64,000 nt of DNA, from the NCBI RefSeq assembly GCF_024346675.1, contig NZ_AP024850.1, forward strand, positions 1,860,001 through 1,924,000, written 5' to 3'. How positions within the stretch are numbered: position 1 is the first letter of the stretch; the number at the start of each line of letters is the position of its first letter. This document shows positions 52,154 to 61,860 of the stretch, in pieces. Below the pieces are notes generated by a model. It did not search any database and was not told the origin of the DNA. It saw only the letters and a list, made by a program, of their open reading frames with translations. Source of the DNA: Photobacterium sanguinicancri. Lineage in GTDB: Bacteria; Pseudomonadota; Gammaproteobacteria; Enterobacterales; Vibrionaceae. The translations under genes and the position numbers were made by a program.

Positions 52154-53959
52154 ATGCAGCGTCCAACCCCGATAGAGGTTCTAAAATCAGTCTTTGGTTA
52201 CGATAGTTTCCGTCATCAACAACAAACCATTATCGAGACCTTGGTTGAGGGTGGTGATGTACTGACCTTGATGCCAACAGGCGGAGGAAAATCGCTCTGT
52301 TATCAGATCCCTGCTATTGTTCGTCCTGGGGTTGGCGTAGTGGTTTCACCTTTGATTGCCTTGATGAAAGATCAGGTAGATGCGCTGCACCAAGTTGGCG
52401 TTGCTGCGGCATACTTGAATTCTACGTTGACCAGTTATGAGCAACGTGAAATTGAAGACTTAATCAGACGTGAAGAGATACAACTTTTGTATATTGCACC
52501 AGAACGTTTGATGATGGAGTCTACCCTATCCTTGTTGTCTCAGTGCCAAATTTCACTATTTGCCATCGATGAAGCACACTGTGTAAGCCAATGGGGACAC
52601 GATTTTAGGCCTGAGTATCAGCAGCTTTCTGTCTTGCATCAACGTTTCCCAAATGTACCGAGAATCGCTCTAACCGCCACGGCCGATCAGCGTACCAAAC
52701 AAGAAATTATCAGTCAGTTAGGCTTGGATGCAGCGCAAGTCTTTGTGCACAGCTTTGATCGACCGAACATCCGCTATCACGTAAATGAACCCACTAATGC
52801 CAAAAATGATTTGTGGTCGTTCATCTCAGCACATCACGCCAACGACGCTGGTGTGGTGTATTGTTTGTCGCGAAAAAAAGTGGAAGAAACTGCACAGTGG
52901 TTAGTGAGTAAAGGACGAGTCGCTCTCGCATATCACGCAGGTATGCCAGTTGAATTACGTAATGAACACCAACAACGTTTCTTGCGAGAACAAGGCATTA
53001 TTATCGTTGCGACAGTGGCCTTTGGTATGGGAATAGACAAACCTGACGTACGGTTTGTTGCTCATCTTAGCCTGCCTAAAAGCATGGAATCCTACTATCA
53101 AGAAACAGGGCGTGCAGGTCGAGATGGCGATCCCGCTAACGCATGGATGGCTTACGGCATGCAAGATATGGTTATGCAGCGCCAAATGGTAGAAAACTCT
53201 GAAGGAAACGACGCCTACAAGCAGGTACAGATTCAAAAGCTCAATGCATTGTTAGGTTATTGTGAGCTAGTCACTTGTCGCCGTCAGACCATTCTGGCGT
53301 ATTTTGATGAGGCGTTATCTACACCTTGTGGGAACTGCGATAACTGCCTAACACCCCCTAAAACATGGGATGGGACGCAAGCTGCACGAAAAGCACTTTC
53401 GACGGTTTATCGTTGCGACCAACGTTTTGGTGTGACGTATCTCGTCAATGTATTACTGGGTAAAAGTGATGAACGGATGGTTCGATTTGGTCATGATAAA
53501 GTCTCCACATTTGGTATCGGCACGGAGCTTAATGCCAATCAATGGAAGGGGGTTTTCCGCCAATTGATAGCTGGCAATTTTTTGCGCGTAGAAGGAGACT
53601 ACAACAGTTTGAAATTGACACCACAGTGCCGCCCTATTCTCAAAGGAGAACAGAACGTAAAACTGCGCGAGCTACGTAATAGCAAGCCAAAGAGAGAGTC
53701 AAAATCGAGCCAAACTATCGACCTCTCTGCCGCGGATACCGCGCAGTTTGAAGCACTTAAAGACGTTCGTTCAAGCCTAGCAAGAGCGCAGAATGTTCCT
53801 GCTTATATTATTTGCCATGACGCCAGCTTAAAAGCCATCGCAAAAAATCGCCCACAGACACTAGAGCAGCTGAGTCAAATCTCTGGCTTTGGTGAAAGTA
53901 AAATCAGTAAATATGGTGAGCAGTTACTGGCAATAGTAAACTCAAATTCGCTTAGCTAA
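52154..53959 (+). CDS. recQ: ATP-dependent DNA helicase RecQ
   Basis: 3'-5' helicase for recombination and fork repair. The 601-residue protein has motif 0 FRHQQQTII, Walker [16 protein letters not shown] in [19 protein letters not shown], motif III LTATAD, motif [12 protein letters not shown], the zinc module [12 protein letters not shown] then CGNCDNC, a winged-helix domain and a C-terminal HRDC domain ([15 protein letters not shown] [18 protein letters not shown]). Full length for RecQ. Confidence 0.93.
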   Translation: MQRPTPIEVLKSVFGYDSFRHQQQTIIETLVEGGDVLTLMPTGGGKSLCYQIPAIVRPGVGVVVSPLIALMKDQVDALHQVGVAAAYLNSTLTSYEQREIEDLIRREEIQLLYIAPERLMMESTLSLLSQCQISLFAIDEAHCVSQWGHDFRPEYQQLSVLHQRFPNVPRIALTATADQRTKQEIISQLGLDAAQVFVHSFDRPNIRYHVNEPTNAKNDLWSFISAHHANDAGVVYCLSRKKVEETAQWLVSKGRVALAYHAGMPVELRNEHQQRFLREQGIIIVATVAFGMGIDKPDVRFVAHLSLPKSMESYYQETGRAGRDGDPANAWMAYGMQDMVMQRQMVENSEGNDAYKQVQIQKLNALLGYCELVTCRRQTILAYFDEALSTPCGNCDNCLTPPKTWDGTQAARKALSTVYRCDQRFGVTYLVNVLLGKSDERMVRFGHDKVSTFGIGTELNANQWKGVFRQLIAGNFLRVEGDYNSLKLTPQCRPILKGEQNVKLRELRNSKPKRESKSSQTIDLSAADTAQFEALKDVRSSLARAQNVPAYIICHDASLKAIAKNRPQTLEQLSQISGFGESKISKYGEQLLAIVNSNSLS

Positions 53960-53985
53960 CATTCTGATAAAAAGCGTGGTGCCAT

Positions 53986-54699
53986 TCAATCTTCAAGAAG
54001 CTCAGCCACAAATTTAGGCACTAACTCAGAAGCAGGCCCATAGCGTTTTTCAGCAAACTCGCTTTCAACATCGCTTGGCTCTAGGTTTAATTCAACTGTG
54101 TGTGCTCCATGCATTGCCGCTTCGTGAACAAAGCCTGCGGCAGGATAAACAGCCCCAGAGGTACCAATCGAGATAAACAAATCAGCTTCGAGTAGTGCCT
54201 CGTGGATAGCGCCCATACCAATTGGCATCTCACCAAACCAAACCACATTTGGACGCATAGGCGCAGGAATTTGGCAACAGTGGCAGTGATCATCCAAAGT
54301 GATGTTCCCTGTCCATTCGATAGACTGCCCTGTTTGACTACACTGCGCTTTTAACAGCTCACCATGCATGTGAATAATGTTTTTACTTCCTGCGGCTTCG
54401 TGCAAGTTATCAATGTTCTGGGTGACAATAGTCACCTTACCATCAAGCTTAGCTTCAAGTTCCGCTAATGCGAGATGGGCTGCATTTGGTGAAACCGTTC
54501 CACCTTCTAACTGCTGACGTCGTAAATTATAAAAGTTTTGAACCATTACAGGGTCACGTTTATACCCTTCTGGCGTGGCAACATCTTCTATACGGTGGCT
54601 CTCCCATAGGCCATCTTGGTCGCGGAAAGTTCGGATTCCACTCTCAGCTGAAATTCCAGCACCTGTTAGTACAACGATATTTTGATAGGGAAAAAGCAT
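53986..54699 (-). CDS. cobB: NAD-dependent protein deacylase, sirtuin class III (CobB type)
   Basis: Removes acyl groups from lysines with NAD. The 237-residue protein has [32 protein letters not shown], catalytic His in HMHGEL and zinc Cys in QCSQTG and HCHCCQI. Tyr and Arg in FYNLRRQQL are the pair that favours succinyl or malonyl substrates. Shorter than E. coli long-form CobB; no N-terminal extension. Convergent with recQ. Confidence 0.9.
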   Translation of the reverse strand: MLFPYQNIVVLTGAGISAESGIRTFRDQDGLWESHRIEDVATPEGYKRDPVMVQNFYNLRRQQLEGGTVSPNAAHLALAELEAKLDGKVTIVTQNIDNLHEAAGSKNIIHMHGELLKAQCSQTGQSIEWTGNITLDDHCHCCQIPAPMRPNVVWFGEMPIGMGAIHEALLEADLFISIGTSGAVYPAAGFVHEAAMHGAHTVELNLEPSDVESEFAEKRYGPASELVPKFVAELLED

Positions 54700-54731
54700 A
54701 CAGATATCCTTACTCAGCCATGTATTACTTA

Positions 54732-54761
54732 GTTATACCACTCTTTCAGTGGGGGTATAAC
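54732..54761. promoter_or_regulatory. Inverted repeat upstream of cobB
   Basis: GTTATACCACT (54732-54742) pairs with AGTGG and GGTATAAC (ending 54761), with a two-base bulge. It lies 33-62 bases before the cobB start and is a candidate operator or leader hairpin. Confidence 0.4.
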
Positions 54762-54885
54762 CAATTCGTATTAGACAATAGTCTAACAAATCAGGGAGTT
54801 GTGATATATCGCGGTAAATAGATTAAATTAAGACGAATAATATAAAGTTATAGTGCACTAGCTGTGTTCTATCCTAAGGGTAAGA

Positions 54886-54933
54886 GTGATTTATCACCAG
54901 ATGTACGACCATGACATCAAAGTGGTAAATCAC
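54886..54933. terminator. Long two-step hairpin after the 54971-55699 gene
   Basis: GTGATTTATCAC (54886-54897) pairs with GTGGTAAATCAC (54922-54933), and inside it GATGT pairs with ACATC. It lies 38 bases past the end of the leftward gene. No T run, so factor-independent termination is uncertain. Confidence 0.5.
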
Positions 54934-54970
54934 AGAATTATGGATTTACTGAATGTAATCAAACAAGATG

Positions 54971-55699
54971 TTATTCAATAGAAACCAGTTTATATGGGTT
55001 ATCGACCTCACCAAGCTCAACAGGACCGACACCTTTGCAGTAAGTTCTTAGTTGGTCCTTCGGCGACCATGACGCTTCAAACTGAGCAACAAAACAATCC
55101 TTTACCGTATCACCATCACCATACTTATAATCCGACTTTACATACGGCGTAATTTTATAGAGCTCATTAACCTCAGCCTTATCACCAGGCGTTGAGTCCT
55201 TACACGTTGTATCTAGTACCGTAGTGGTAAGCATATCGATACGTGACACGCTTTCGCCTAACATAATTGGGGAATAGCCACTCGTTAAACTAAACTCATA
55301 GCGAGAGTTTTCTGAGCACTTTTCATTTGTTTTACTAACGAGCACTGAATCAGCCGTGCGTTCACTCCACGTTTGAGAGAAAGTCACACGCCCTTCTTTA
55401 GTCGTTTCTTCTTTTACATATTCACCATTCTCGTACACCATGACTAGCTTTTCGATAGCACCATCCCACGCAGTACGCTGAAGTGTGATTATAGCGTTAC
55501 CCTTTGGCTGATAGTCCGCCATATCGATAAGATTTGGATGCGGTTTGGGTGCTGGTTGAACCAAATTCCCTTTGCTATCGATAACGGTTTTACCATTCAC
55601 TTTAATATCACCATGAACATCAAGTGACGCTGCTGTTGCACCTGCTGAAAGTGAGGTTGTAATGGCAAGAGCTAAAAATGACAACATAGACCTTTTCAT
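54971..55699 (-). CDS. Exported protein, 242 aa, unknown
   Basis: A signal peptide (MLSFLALAITTSLSAGATAA) is followed by SLDVHGDIKVNGKTVIDSKG and a domain with several Cys (NEKCSEN, DTTCKDS, KDCFVAQ, YCKGVG) that could form disulfides. No family recognised. It lies 10 bases after a small lipoprotein gene, in one operon. The opening strand GDIKVNGKTVID resembles the end of that lipoprotein (NKDLTVKGNLVIK), as in beta-strand repeats of surface proteins. Confidence 0.65.
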   Translation of the reverse strand: MKRSMLSFLALAITTSLSAGATAASLDVHGDIKVNGKTVIDSKGNLVQPAPKPHPNLIDMADYQPKGNAIITLQRTAWDGAIEKLVMVYENGEYVKEETTKEGRVTFSQTWSERTADSVLVSKTNEKCSENSRYEFSLTSGYSPIMLGESVSRIDMLTTTVLDTTCKDSTPGDKAEVNELYKITPYVKSDYKYGDGDTVKDCFVAQFEASWSPKDQLRTYCKGVGPVELGEVDNPYKLVSIE

Positions 55700-55709
55700 T
55701 TAAAAATCC

Positions 55710-55979
55710 TTATTTAATGACGAGATTGCCTTTAACGGTTAAATCTTTATTAATTACAAGGGTATTATTATTACTTGGCAGAGTAACCGTGACAGTTTGA
55801 TTGGCGTCTACAACGCCTTTGGAAAGTACTTCTTGATTAAACTCATCAACCGAGGAAATAGCCATATCGCCAGTTGTGGGTTTAGGTGGCGTGTTATCGC
55901 CATCGCTATCCGATGAACCATTACAAGCCGCCAGAAATACAGTCAACGTACATATCGAAAGTATCCTGAACTTTTTCAA
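55710..55979 (-). CDS. Small lipoprotein, 89 aa, unknown
   Basis: A lipoprotein signal MKKFRILSICTLTVFLAAC with lipobox LAAC and Asn at +2, then a Ser/Asp-rich linker (SSDSDGDNTPPKPTTG) and a beta-prone end (VTVTLPSNNNTLVINKDL, TVKGNLVIK). Short polar linker plus beta segment suggests a surface or outer-membrane position. First gene of the pair with 54971-55699. Confidence 0.65.
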   Translation of the reverse strand: MKKFRILSICTLTVFLAACNGSSDSDGDNTPPKPTTGDMAISSVDEFNQEVLSKGVVDANQTVTVTLPSNNNTLVINKDLTVKGNLVIK

Positions 55980-56171
55980 TTGCGCCTCCTGACTTATATA
56001 TCAGGCTTTATTTTATCGCCGCTCACATTCACAATTCTCATAAACAACAATCATTTGCGAGTCAAATCTCGCTTTTACCGTACGCCAATGACAGCAATCT
56101 CATTTTACTTTTGATAGTTTTATATATGAGTTATTAACACCCCAAAGCAACACTTGGTTTCTATAGGCATA

Positions 56172-56204
56172 AAAAAACGCCGCGATATGAATCGCGGCGT
56201 TTTA
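56172..56204 (-). terminator. Terminator at the end of the formate dehydrogenase operon
   Basis: AAAACGCCGCGAT (56174-56186) pairs with ATCGCGGCGTTTT (56191-56203), loop ATGA; leftward reading gives a long T run. It lies 16 bases past the gamma-subunit stop. Confidence 0.9.
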
Positions 56205-56219
56205 TGTACTGAGTAGCAA

Positions 56220-57296
56220 TTACGAGGTTTTCGAGCTTGGCTTGCCTTTCGCTTCCGCTTCGGCTTTTTCATCATAACCCGGTTGGTTTTCAGGAAGATC
56301 TTTTACTTCTTCATACCAAAGGTCATGGTGCTCTTTCGCCCAAGTCTCATCAACTTCACCGGTGATCATGCCATCAAGTGCCGCTTCCATACCGAATAGA
56401 CCGATATAAATGTGGAACACAAAGCCACAAATCAAGATAAGTGCCGAGAACATGTGCACAAGGTTCGACAGCTCCATATCACGGCGTGTTTGGTCAAAGA
56501 TTGGGAAATCCAGAACAAAACCACTGATAGCCGCAACAATACCAAAGCAAATAAGCAGCCAGTAAATCGCCTTTTCACCACCGTTCGAGAAACCCGCTGA
56601 TGGGTGCGTACCTTTATGCTTACCAACCATGCCGCCCATTTTCATGAACCAGCGTACATCAACCATGTTGAAGATACTTTTACGCCACCACTTCACAAGC
56701 ACTGCAACTAACAATAGGAAGAAAATAGGCCCCATGTAGTTGTGGTATTGCTTAGCTGCATAAATAATCCAGCCCCATAGCTCAGACGGTAAAATGGGCT
56801 TCAAGAAGTGTTTACCATAAACCAAGGTTAAGCCACTGAACGCAAGCGTAAGGAAAGTGAATGCCATACTCCAGTGCAGTGCACGGTCAATACGGCTCCA
56901 ACGTTTAATCTTACGTCCTGTTTTTGGCTTACTCAGTTTTAGCGGGCCAACAACAACATAGGCAAGTGTCACCATTGCTAAGCTACCAAAAATAGCTAAT
57001 GCACCCAGTGGAGACATCCACTTTTCTTTTAACACGTACCATGTTTGTCCCGGCACACTGATCAATACACCATGCTCTGGTGATTTTGATGTGGTGTAAC
57101 CTTCTTGACCATCCTTGACCATGCGCCAATAGTCAGCGCCAGCGAAACCTACCGCTTCTTTTTGAACCGAAGACTCGCCCAAGCGCTCATTATCCGTACT
57201 CGTATTCGCTCCTTCACTAGCAAACGCTGACAAGGTAAACATCAGCATGAATGCGGTTGCTAGCAAAGTGAACCAATGTTGGATTCGCTTAGTCAT
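56220..57296 (-). CDS. Formate dehydrogenase gamma subunit, cytochrome b
   Basis: Membrane cytochrome b that takes electrons from the beta subunit to quinone. The 358-residue protein has a signal-like N-terminus (FTLLATAFMLMFTLSAFASE), a periplasmic part and four to five helices with haem His candidates in RIDRALHWSMAFTF, AAKQYHNYMGPIF and LVHMFSALILICGFVFHIYIG. Matches FdnI/FdoI-like gamma subunits with an N-terminal extension, common in Vibrio and Shewanella. Confidence 0.88.
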   Translation of the reverse strand: MTKRIQHWFTLLATAFMLMFTLSAFASEGANTSTDNERLGESSVQKEAVGFAGADYWRMVKDGQEGYTTSKSPEHGVLISVPGQTWYVLKEKWMSPLGALAIFGSLAMVTLAYVVVGPLKLSKPKTGRKIKRWSRIDRALHWSMAFTFLTLAFSGLTLVYGKHFLKPILPSELWGWIIYAAKQYHNYMGPIFFLLLVAVLVKWWRKSIFNMVDVRWFMKMGGMVGKHKGTHPSAGFSNGGEKAIYWLLICFGIVAAISGFVLDFPIFDQTRRDMELSNLVHMFSALILICGFVFHIYIGLFGMEAALDGMITGEVDETWAKEHHDLWYEEVKDLPENQPGYDEKAEAEAKGKPSSKTS

Positions 57297-57440
57297 TAAA
57301 ACTCCTGACTGTTTCGATAACAGTTGAAAGCGCGCGTTTTTATTCGTTTCTATCAGAGATATTGCCCTGCTATAAAAACGCGCTCAGTTTGTTACTGATT
57401 CATGGGCACACTATTACTATTTTGTGTACCCAATAAACCA

Positions 57441-58067
57441 TTATGCTTTACGAGCTTTGCCCGCATCGTATGCTAGATCGTCAACATTCACGTTGCTTGC
57501 CCAACCTGCTTCTTTTGCACCACGCGCAACAACGCGCTCGCGGTAAACATCAGAAATCTTAGCTGCGTCACCTGCAAGTAATGCTTTAGTTGAACAAAGC
57601 GAAGCACACATAGGTAGCTTGCCTTCAGCAATACGGTTTGCACCGTACTTTTGACGTTCCTCTTCAGAACCAGGCTCAACACCAGGGCCACCCGCACAGA
57701 AGGTACATTTGTCCATTTTGCCACGCTCAGCAAACGCATCCTGTTTAGGGAATTGTGGCGCACCAAACGGACAAGCAAATAGACAGTAACCACAACCGAT
57801 ACAAAGATCTTTGTCGTGACGTACGATGCCATCTTCTGTTTGCTCGAAACAATCAGCAGGACAAACCGCCATACAAGGCGCATCGCTACAGTGCATACAT
57901 GCTACTGAGATTGATGTTTCACCCACCTCACCATCGTTAAGCGTTACAACGCGACGACGTTGAATGCCCCACTCTAGTGCATCATCATTTTCGTTTTTAC
58001 ATGCAGTAACACAGCCGTTGCACTCAATACAACGCTTAGAGTCACAAAGAAATTTCATACGTGCCAT
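57441..58067 (-). CDS. Formate dehydrogenase beta subunit, 4x4Fe-4S
   Basis: Electron-transfer subunit of 208 residues. Four cluster motifs: CDSKRCIECNGCVTAC, CMHCSDAPCMAVCP, CIGCGYCLFACPFG and CTFCAGG paired with CASLCSTKALL. No membrane anchor is seen, unlike FdnH, so it is held by the other subunits. Starts 11 bases after the alpha gene. Confidence 0.92.
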   Translation of the reverse strand: MARMKFLCDSKRCIECNGCVTACKNENDDALEWGIQRRRVVTLNDGEVGETSISVACMHCSDAPCMAVCPADCFEQTEDGIVRHDKDLCIGCGYCLFACPFGAPQFPKQDAFAERGKMDKCTFCAGGPGVEPGSEEERQKYGANRIAEGKLPMCASLCSTKALLAGDAAKISDVYRERVVARGAKEAGWASNVNVDDLAYDAGKARKA

Positions 58068-58078
58068 TTGATGACTCC

Positions 58079-60934
58079 TTACGCTTTAGAGATCTTACAT
58101 AGAGTTACTTTTGTTTCCTGCATTTGAGTAACAGGATCGTAACCGTATGTGGTTGCAATGTTTGCAGATTCGCCCGAAACATACGGTGCTGTACCTGCTG
58201 GGTAGTTGCCACGTAAGTCTTCACCTTGGAACTTACCGCCAAAGTGGAACGGAATGAACGCTAAACCAGGTTTAACACGACGAGTAACCATCGCTTTAAC
58301 GTGGATACGGCCTTTCTCTGCACCTTCAACCCAAACCATCTCACCGTCACGGAAACCAAGGTCGTTAGCATCTTTCGGGTTCACCTCAACAAACATCTCT
58401 TGTTGAAGCTCTGCAAGCCATGGGTTTGAACGCGTTTCGTCACCACCACCTTCGTATTCAACCAAACGACCAGAAGTCAGAATAATTGGGTACTCTTTCG
58501 AGACATCGTTGTCCTGAATCGACTTATAAAGCGTTGGCAGACGGAACATTGCTTCGCTGTCATCCCATGTTGGGTAATCAGCAACAAGATCACGACGCGG
58601 TGTATATAGTGGTTCACGGTGAAGTGGCACTGCATCTGGGAATGTCCAAACAACAGCACGCGCTTTTGCGTTACCGTAAGGGATACAACCATGCTTGATC
58701 GCTACGCGTTGAATACCACCAGAAACATCAGTTTTCCAGTTTTTTCCTTCAGCTGCCGCTTTCTCGTCAGCGGTTAATTCATCCCACCAACCAAGTTGCT
58801 TTAGAAGCTTAGCGCTAAACTCAGGGAAGCCACCTTCAAGTTCACAGCCTAAAGAGTAGCTATCATCAGCAAGTAGACTTTCACCGTTACGCTCAACACC
58901 AAAGCGTGCACGGAAGTTACCGCCACCCTGTGCAACTGTTTTAGACGTATCGTAAAGAATGTGAGTACCTGGGTGTTTCATCTCAGGCGTACCCCAACAA
59001 GGCCAAGGTAGACCGTATGTTTCACCGTCAGCTACGCCACCTTCACCTTCAAGCGTTGTTTTATGGAAGGTATGCCAGTTTTGCTGGTGTGCTTTCAAAC
59101 GCTCAGGGCTTTGGCCTGTGTAACCAATTGTCCACATACCTTTATTGTATTCACGGGTAATGTCTTCAATTACAGGTTGGTTATTTTCAACTTTAATGTG
59201 CTTGAACAGTTGATCAGATAGACCCAATTTCTGAGAAAGTAGGTACATGATCTCGTGGTCAGGTTTAGATTCAAATAATGGATCGATAACCTGATCACGC
59301 CACTGGATAGAACGGTTTGTTGCCGTTACTGAACCTGTAGTTTCAAACTGTGTCGTAGCTGGAAGTAAGTAAACGTCATCTGTACGGCCGTTCATTACAG
59401 CAGCAACACCTGGGTACGGATCGACGATAACCATCATATCCAGTTTACCCATTGCAGTGCGCATTTCTGGACCACGTGTTTGTGAGTTCACTGCGTGACC
59501 CCAGTAGAACATGGCACGGATGTTATCGTTCTGCTCGATGTTATCTTTGTTTTCAAGTACACCATCGATCCAACGCGATACAGGAATACCTGCGCTGTTC
59601 ATTGGTTTCTTGCCACGGTAATCCGCTTGGTCGAAACGACCTTTTAGCCACTCGTAGTCAACATCCCAAACGCCAGCCCAGTGTTTCCACGCACCTTCAG
59701 ACAGGCCGTAGTAACCAGGAAGGTTGTCAGAAAGCACGCCAAAGTCAGTTGCACCTTGTACGTTATCGTGACCACGGAAAATGTTTGCACCGCCGCCTGC
59801 TTTACCCATGTTGCCTAAAGCAAGTTCAAGGATACAGTAAGCACGAGTGTTGTTATTACCTGTAGTATGTTGCGTACCACCCATACACCAAACAACACAA
59901 CCCGGACGATTTTCAGACAGTGTTTTCGCAGTGCGGTAAACTTCAGCTTCAGGCACGCCAGTTACGCGCTCAACTTCAGCTGGTGTCCATTTCGCCACTT
60001 CTTGGCGAACATCATCCATGCCGTAAACACGTTGACGGATAAATTCTTTATCTTCCCAACCGTTTTTGAAGATGTGGAATAGCACACCCCAAATGAAGGC
60101 GACGTCAGAACCTGGACGTAGTGACACGTATTCATCTGCTTTAGCAGCAGTACGAGTACGACGTGGATCGGCTACGACGATCTTACAGCTGTTCTTCTCT
60201 TTCGCGATCAGAATATGCTGCATCGCAACTGGGTGAGCTTCTGCTGCATTTGAACCAATGAACAGAATCGACTTACAGTTGTGCATGTCGTTCAGTGAGT
60301 TGGTCATCGCACCGTAGCCCCAAGTGTTAGCTACACCTGCAACCGTGGTTGAGTGACAGATACGCGCTTGGTGGTCGACGTTGTTAGTACCCCATAGCGA
60401 AACCATTTTACGGAACAAGTATGCTTGCTCGTTGTTGTGTTTCGCAGAGCCTAGCCAGTAAACAGAATCTGGGCCTGACTCTTCACGGATTTTAAGTACT
60501 TTTTTACTTACTTCGTCCAGTGCTTGTTCCCAGCTAAGTTTGGTCCACTTACCGTTAACCAACTTCATTGGGTATTTTAAGCGACGCTCACCATGACCAT
60601 GCTCACGCAGCGCAGCACCTTTCGCACAGTGTCCACCGGCATTAAAAGGATGGTCAAAAGCGGGTTCTTGGCCAGTCCAGACACCTTCTTGTACTTCAGC
60701 GTAAATACCACAGCCCACAGAACAGTGTGAACAAATAGTACGTTTAATTTCCGCAGGCGCAGAGCGATCAACTTCTTTCGCTTCTGCTTTTTTCATCATG
60801 CCTGGAGCAAACATGCTTGCACCCGCAACACCACCAGCCGCAGCTAGTGAGGTATTACGAAGGAAAGTACGACGAGATACACCTAATTGGTTTTCGTCCT
60901 TGCTCACGTTATCGGAACGTTTTGTCAGTTTCAT
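58079..60934 (-). CDS. Formate dehydrogenase alpha subunit, molybdopterin enzyme (Cys type)
   Basis: Catalytic subunit that oxidises formate to CO2 in the periplasm. The 951-residue protein has a Tat signal (SRRTFLRNTSLAAAGGVAGA), the N-terminal 4Fe-4S site CSHCSVGCGIYAEV with GGHCAKG, and molybdopterin-binding domains. The active-site residue is Cys in ARICHSTTVAG, in place of selenocysteine; the frame has no internal TGA. The His after it is the catalytic His of the family. All subunits and a chaperone lie around it. Confidence 0.92.
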   Translation of the reverse strand: MKLTKRSDNVSKDENQLGVSRRTFLRNTSLAAAGGVAGASMFAPGMMKKAEAKEVDRSAPAEIKRTICSHCSVGCGIYAEVQEGVWTGQEPAFDHPFNAGGHCAKGAALREHGHGERRLKYPMKLVNGKWTKLSWEQALDEVSKKVLKIREESGPDSVYWLGSAKHNNEQAYLFRKMVSLWGTNNVDHQARICHSTTVAGVANTWGYGAMTNSLNDMHNCKSILFIGSNAAEAHPVAMQHILIAKEKNSCKIVVADPRRTRTAAKADEYVSLRPGSDVAFIWGVLFHIFKNGWEDKEFIRQRVYGMDDVRQEVAKWTPAEVERVTGVPEAEVYRTAKTLSENRPGCVVWCMGGTQHTTGNNNTRAYCILELALGNMGKAGGGANIFRGHDNVQGATDFGVLSDNLPGYYGLSEGAWKHWAGVWDVDYEWLKGRFDQADYRGKKPMNSAGIPVSRWIDGVLENKDNIEQNDNIRAMFYWGHAVNSQTRGPEMRTAMGKLDMMVIVDPYPGVAAVMNGRTDDVYLLPATTQFETTGSVTATNRSIQWRDQVIDPLFESKPDHEIMYLLSQKLGLSDQLFKHIKVENNQPVIEDITREYNKGMWTIGYTGQSPERLKAHQQNWHTFHKTTLEGEGGVADGETYGLPWPCWGTPEMKHPGTHILYDTSKTVAQGGGNFRARFGVERNGESLLADDSYSLGCELEGGFPEFSAKLLKQLGWWDELTADEKAAAEGKNWKTDVSGGIQRVAIKHGCIPYGNAKARAVVWTFPDAVPLHREPLYTPRRDLVADYPTWDDSEAMFRLPTLYKSIQDNDVSKEYPIILTSGRLVEYEGGGDETRSNPWLAELQQEMFVEVNPKDANDLGFRDGEMVWVEGAEKGRIHVKAMVTRRVKPGLAFIPFHFGGKFQGEDLRGNYPAGTAPYVSGESANIATTYGYDPVTQMQETKVTLCKISKA

Positions 60935-60946
60935 TTATAGCTCCGC

Positions 60947-61144
60947 TTACAAGGTTTCGTAGTAGTCGCGAATGTGTTGCGTTTCGCGATAGCCGTTAGT
61001 TTTAGTTTCTTTTGCTTCAGGCTTTTCTACCGTCGCATTTGCAACAGTTGCAGTTCCTGCAACCACCGCACCAGCAGCCACGCTTAGACCAATGTTTTTC
61101 AACAATTGGCGGCGGCCTTCATTAGGTTTATTTTGCTCACTCAT
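60947..61144 (-). CDS. Formate dehydrogenase region Tat-signal protein
   Basis: A 65-residue protein from the ATG at 61144 (MSEQNKPNEG) with AAGGAGC as ribosome site. It carries GRRQLLKNIGLSVAAGAVVA, a Tat-type signal, and a short charged tail. This small protein is regularly found just before formate dehydrogenase alpha genes; its role is unknown, maybe helping export or assembly. Confidence 0.8.
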   Translation of the reverse strand: MSEQNKPNEGRRQLLKNIGLSVAAGAVVAGTATVANATVEKPEAKETKTNGYRETQHIRDYYETL

Positions 61145-61262
61145 GGAAGCTTGCTCCTTTATCGTTTTACCCGATTTATCGGGCATCGATAGTTTGTTAT
61201 AGCTATGGTTACGACCGTTAAGTTAAAAAGCGTGAAACAGAGCTAAGCCCTGCTTCAAGAAC

Positions 61263-61850
61263 TTAAACAAATCGTGTCTTTTCTACAGTCAAAAATTGCA
61301 AAGCCAGTTCGCCAATAGCAGTGTAAAAAACAGCGCTGTCAGCTGACTTCAAATCGGCACAAAAACGTTCAAACCAAGTCGCGATATGACGGTTAAAGAA
61401 CGTTTTTTGCAGATGGTCATCACCCCCTTCCACCAGCATTGCCATTACTTCTAGTAGGGCTGCAATGTGATCTTCAGGTTCTTTTACATTTTCTTCGCGT
61501 TGAAACCCAAGTTGAGCTAAATCACGACGAAGATGCGCAAGCGGCATTTCCATCAAAGATCCAGTTAAGTACCAAGAACCAAAAGGTACGATCTCGCCAC
61601 GACCGATACCAATGAACAGATCTTGATATTCTTCCTGAACACTAATCGGGGTTGTTTTTTCAGCCGCCAGTTTCACTAGAGGCCAAGTTGCTGCCATACC
61701 TGAAATATGAGGTTGAGGCGTCGCAACGTCTAAGCTAGAAAGCCAGTTAAGAATATTGTCATCCGGCGCTTTACGCAGAAGGTGCGCAAGCATGGAGTAA
61801 ATATCTACACGTAGGGTCGTTTCTTCGTTTTGCATTACTTGCTGTTCCAT
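61263..61850 (-). CDS. TorD-family molybdoenzyme chaperone
   Basis: A helical 195-residue protein with YSMLAHLLRKAPDD, the LFIGIGRGEIVPFGSWYLTG signature (E-x-V-P-x-x-S-x-Y) of TorD/DmsD chaperones, and PEDHIAALLEVMAMLVEGG. Such chaperones hold the Tat signal of the catalytic subunit until the cofactor is in place. It sits between the polyferredoxin and the small Tat-signal gene and starts 10 bases after the former. Confidence 0.87.
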   Translation of the reverse strand: MEQQVMQNEETTLRVDIYSMLAHLLRKAPDDNILNWLSSLDVATPQPHISGMAATWPLVKLAAEKTTPISVQEEYQDLFIGIGRGEIVPFGSWYLTGSLMEMPLAHLRRDLAQLGFQREENVKEPEDHIAALLEVMAMLVEGGDDHLQKTFFNRHIATWFERFCADLKSADSAVFYTAIGELALQFLTVEKTRFV

Positions 61851-61860
61851 TTGTTTACAC

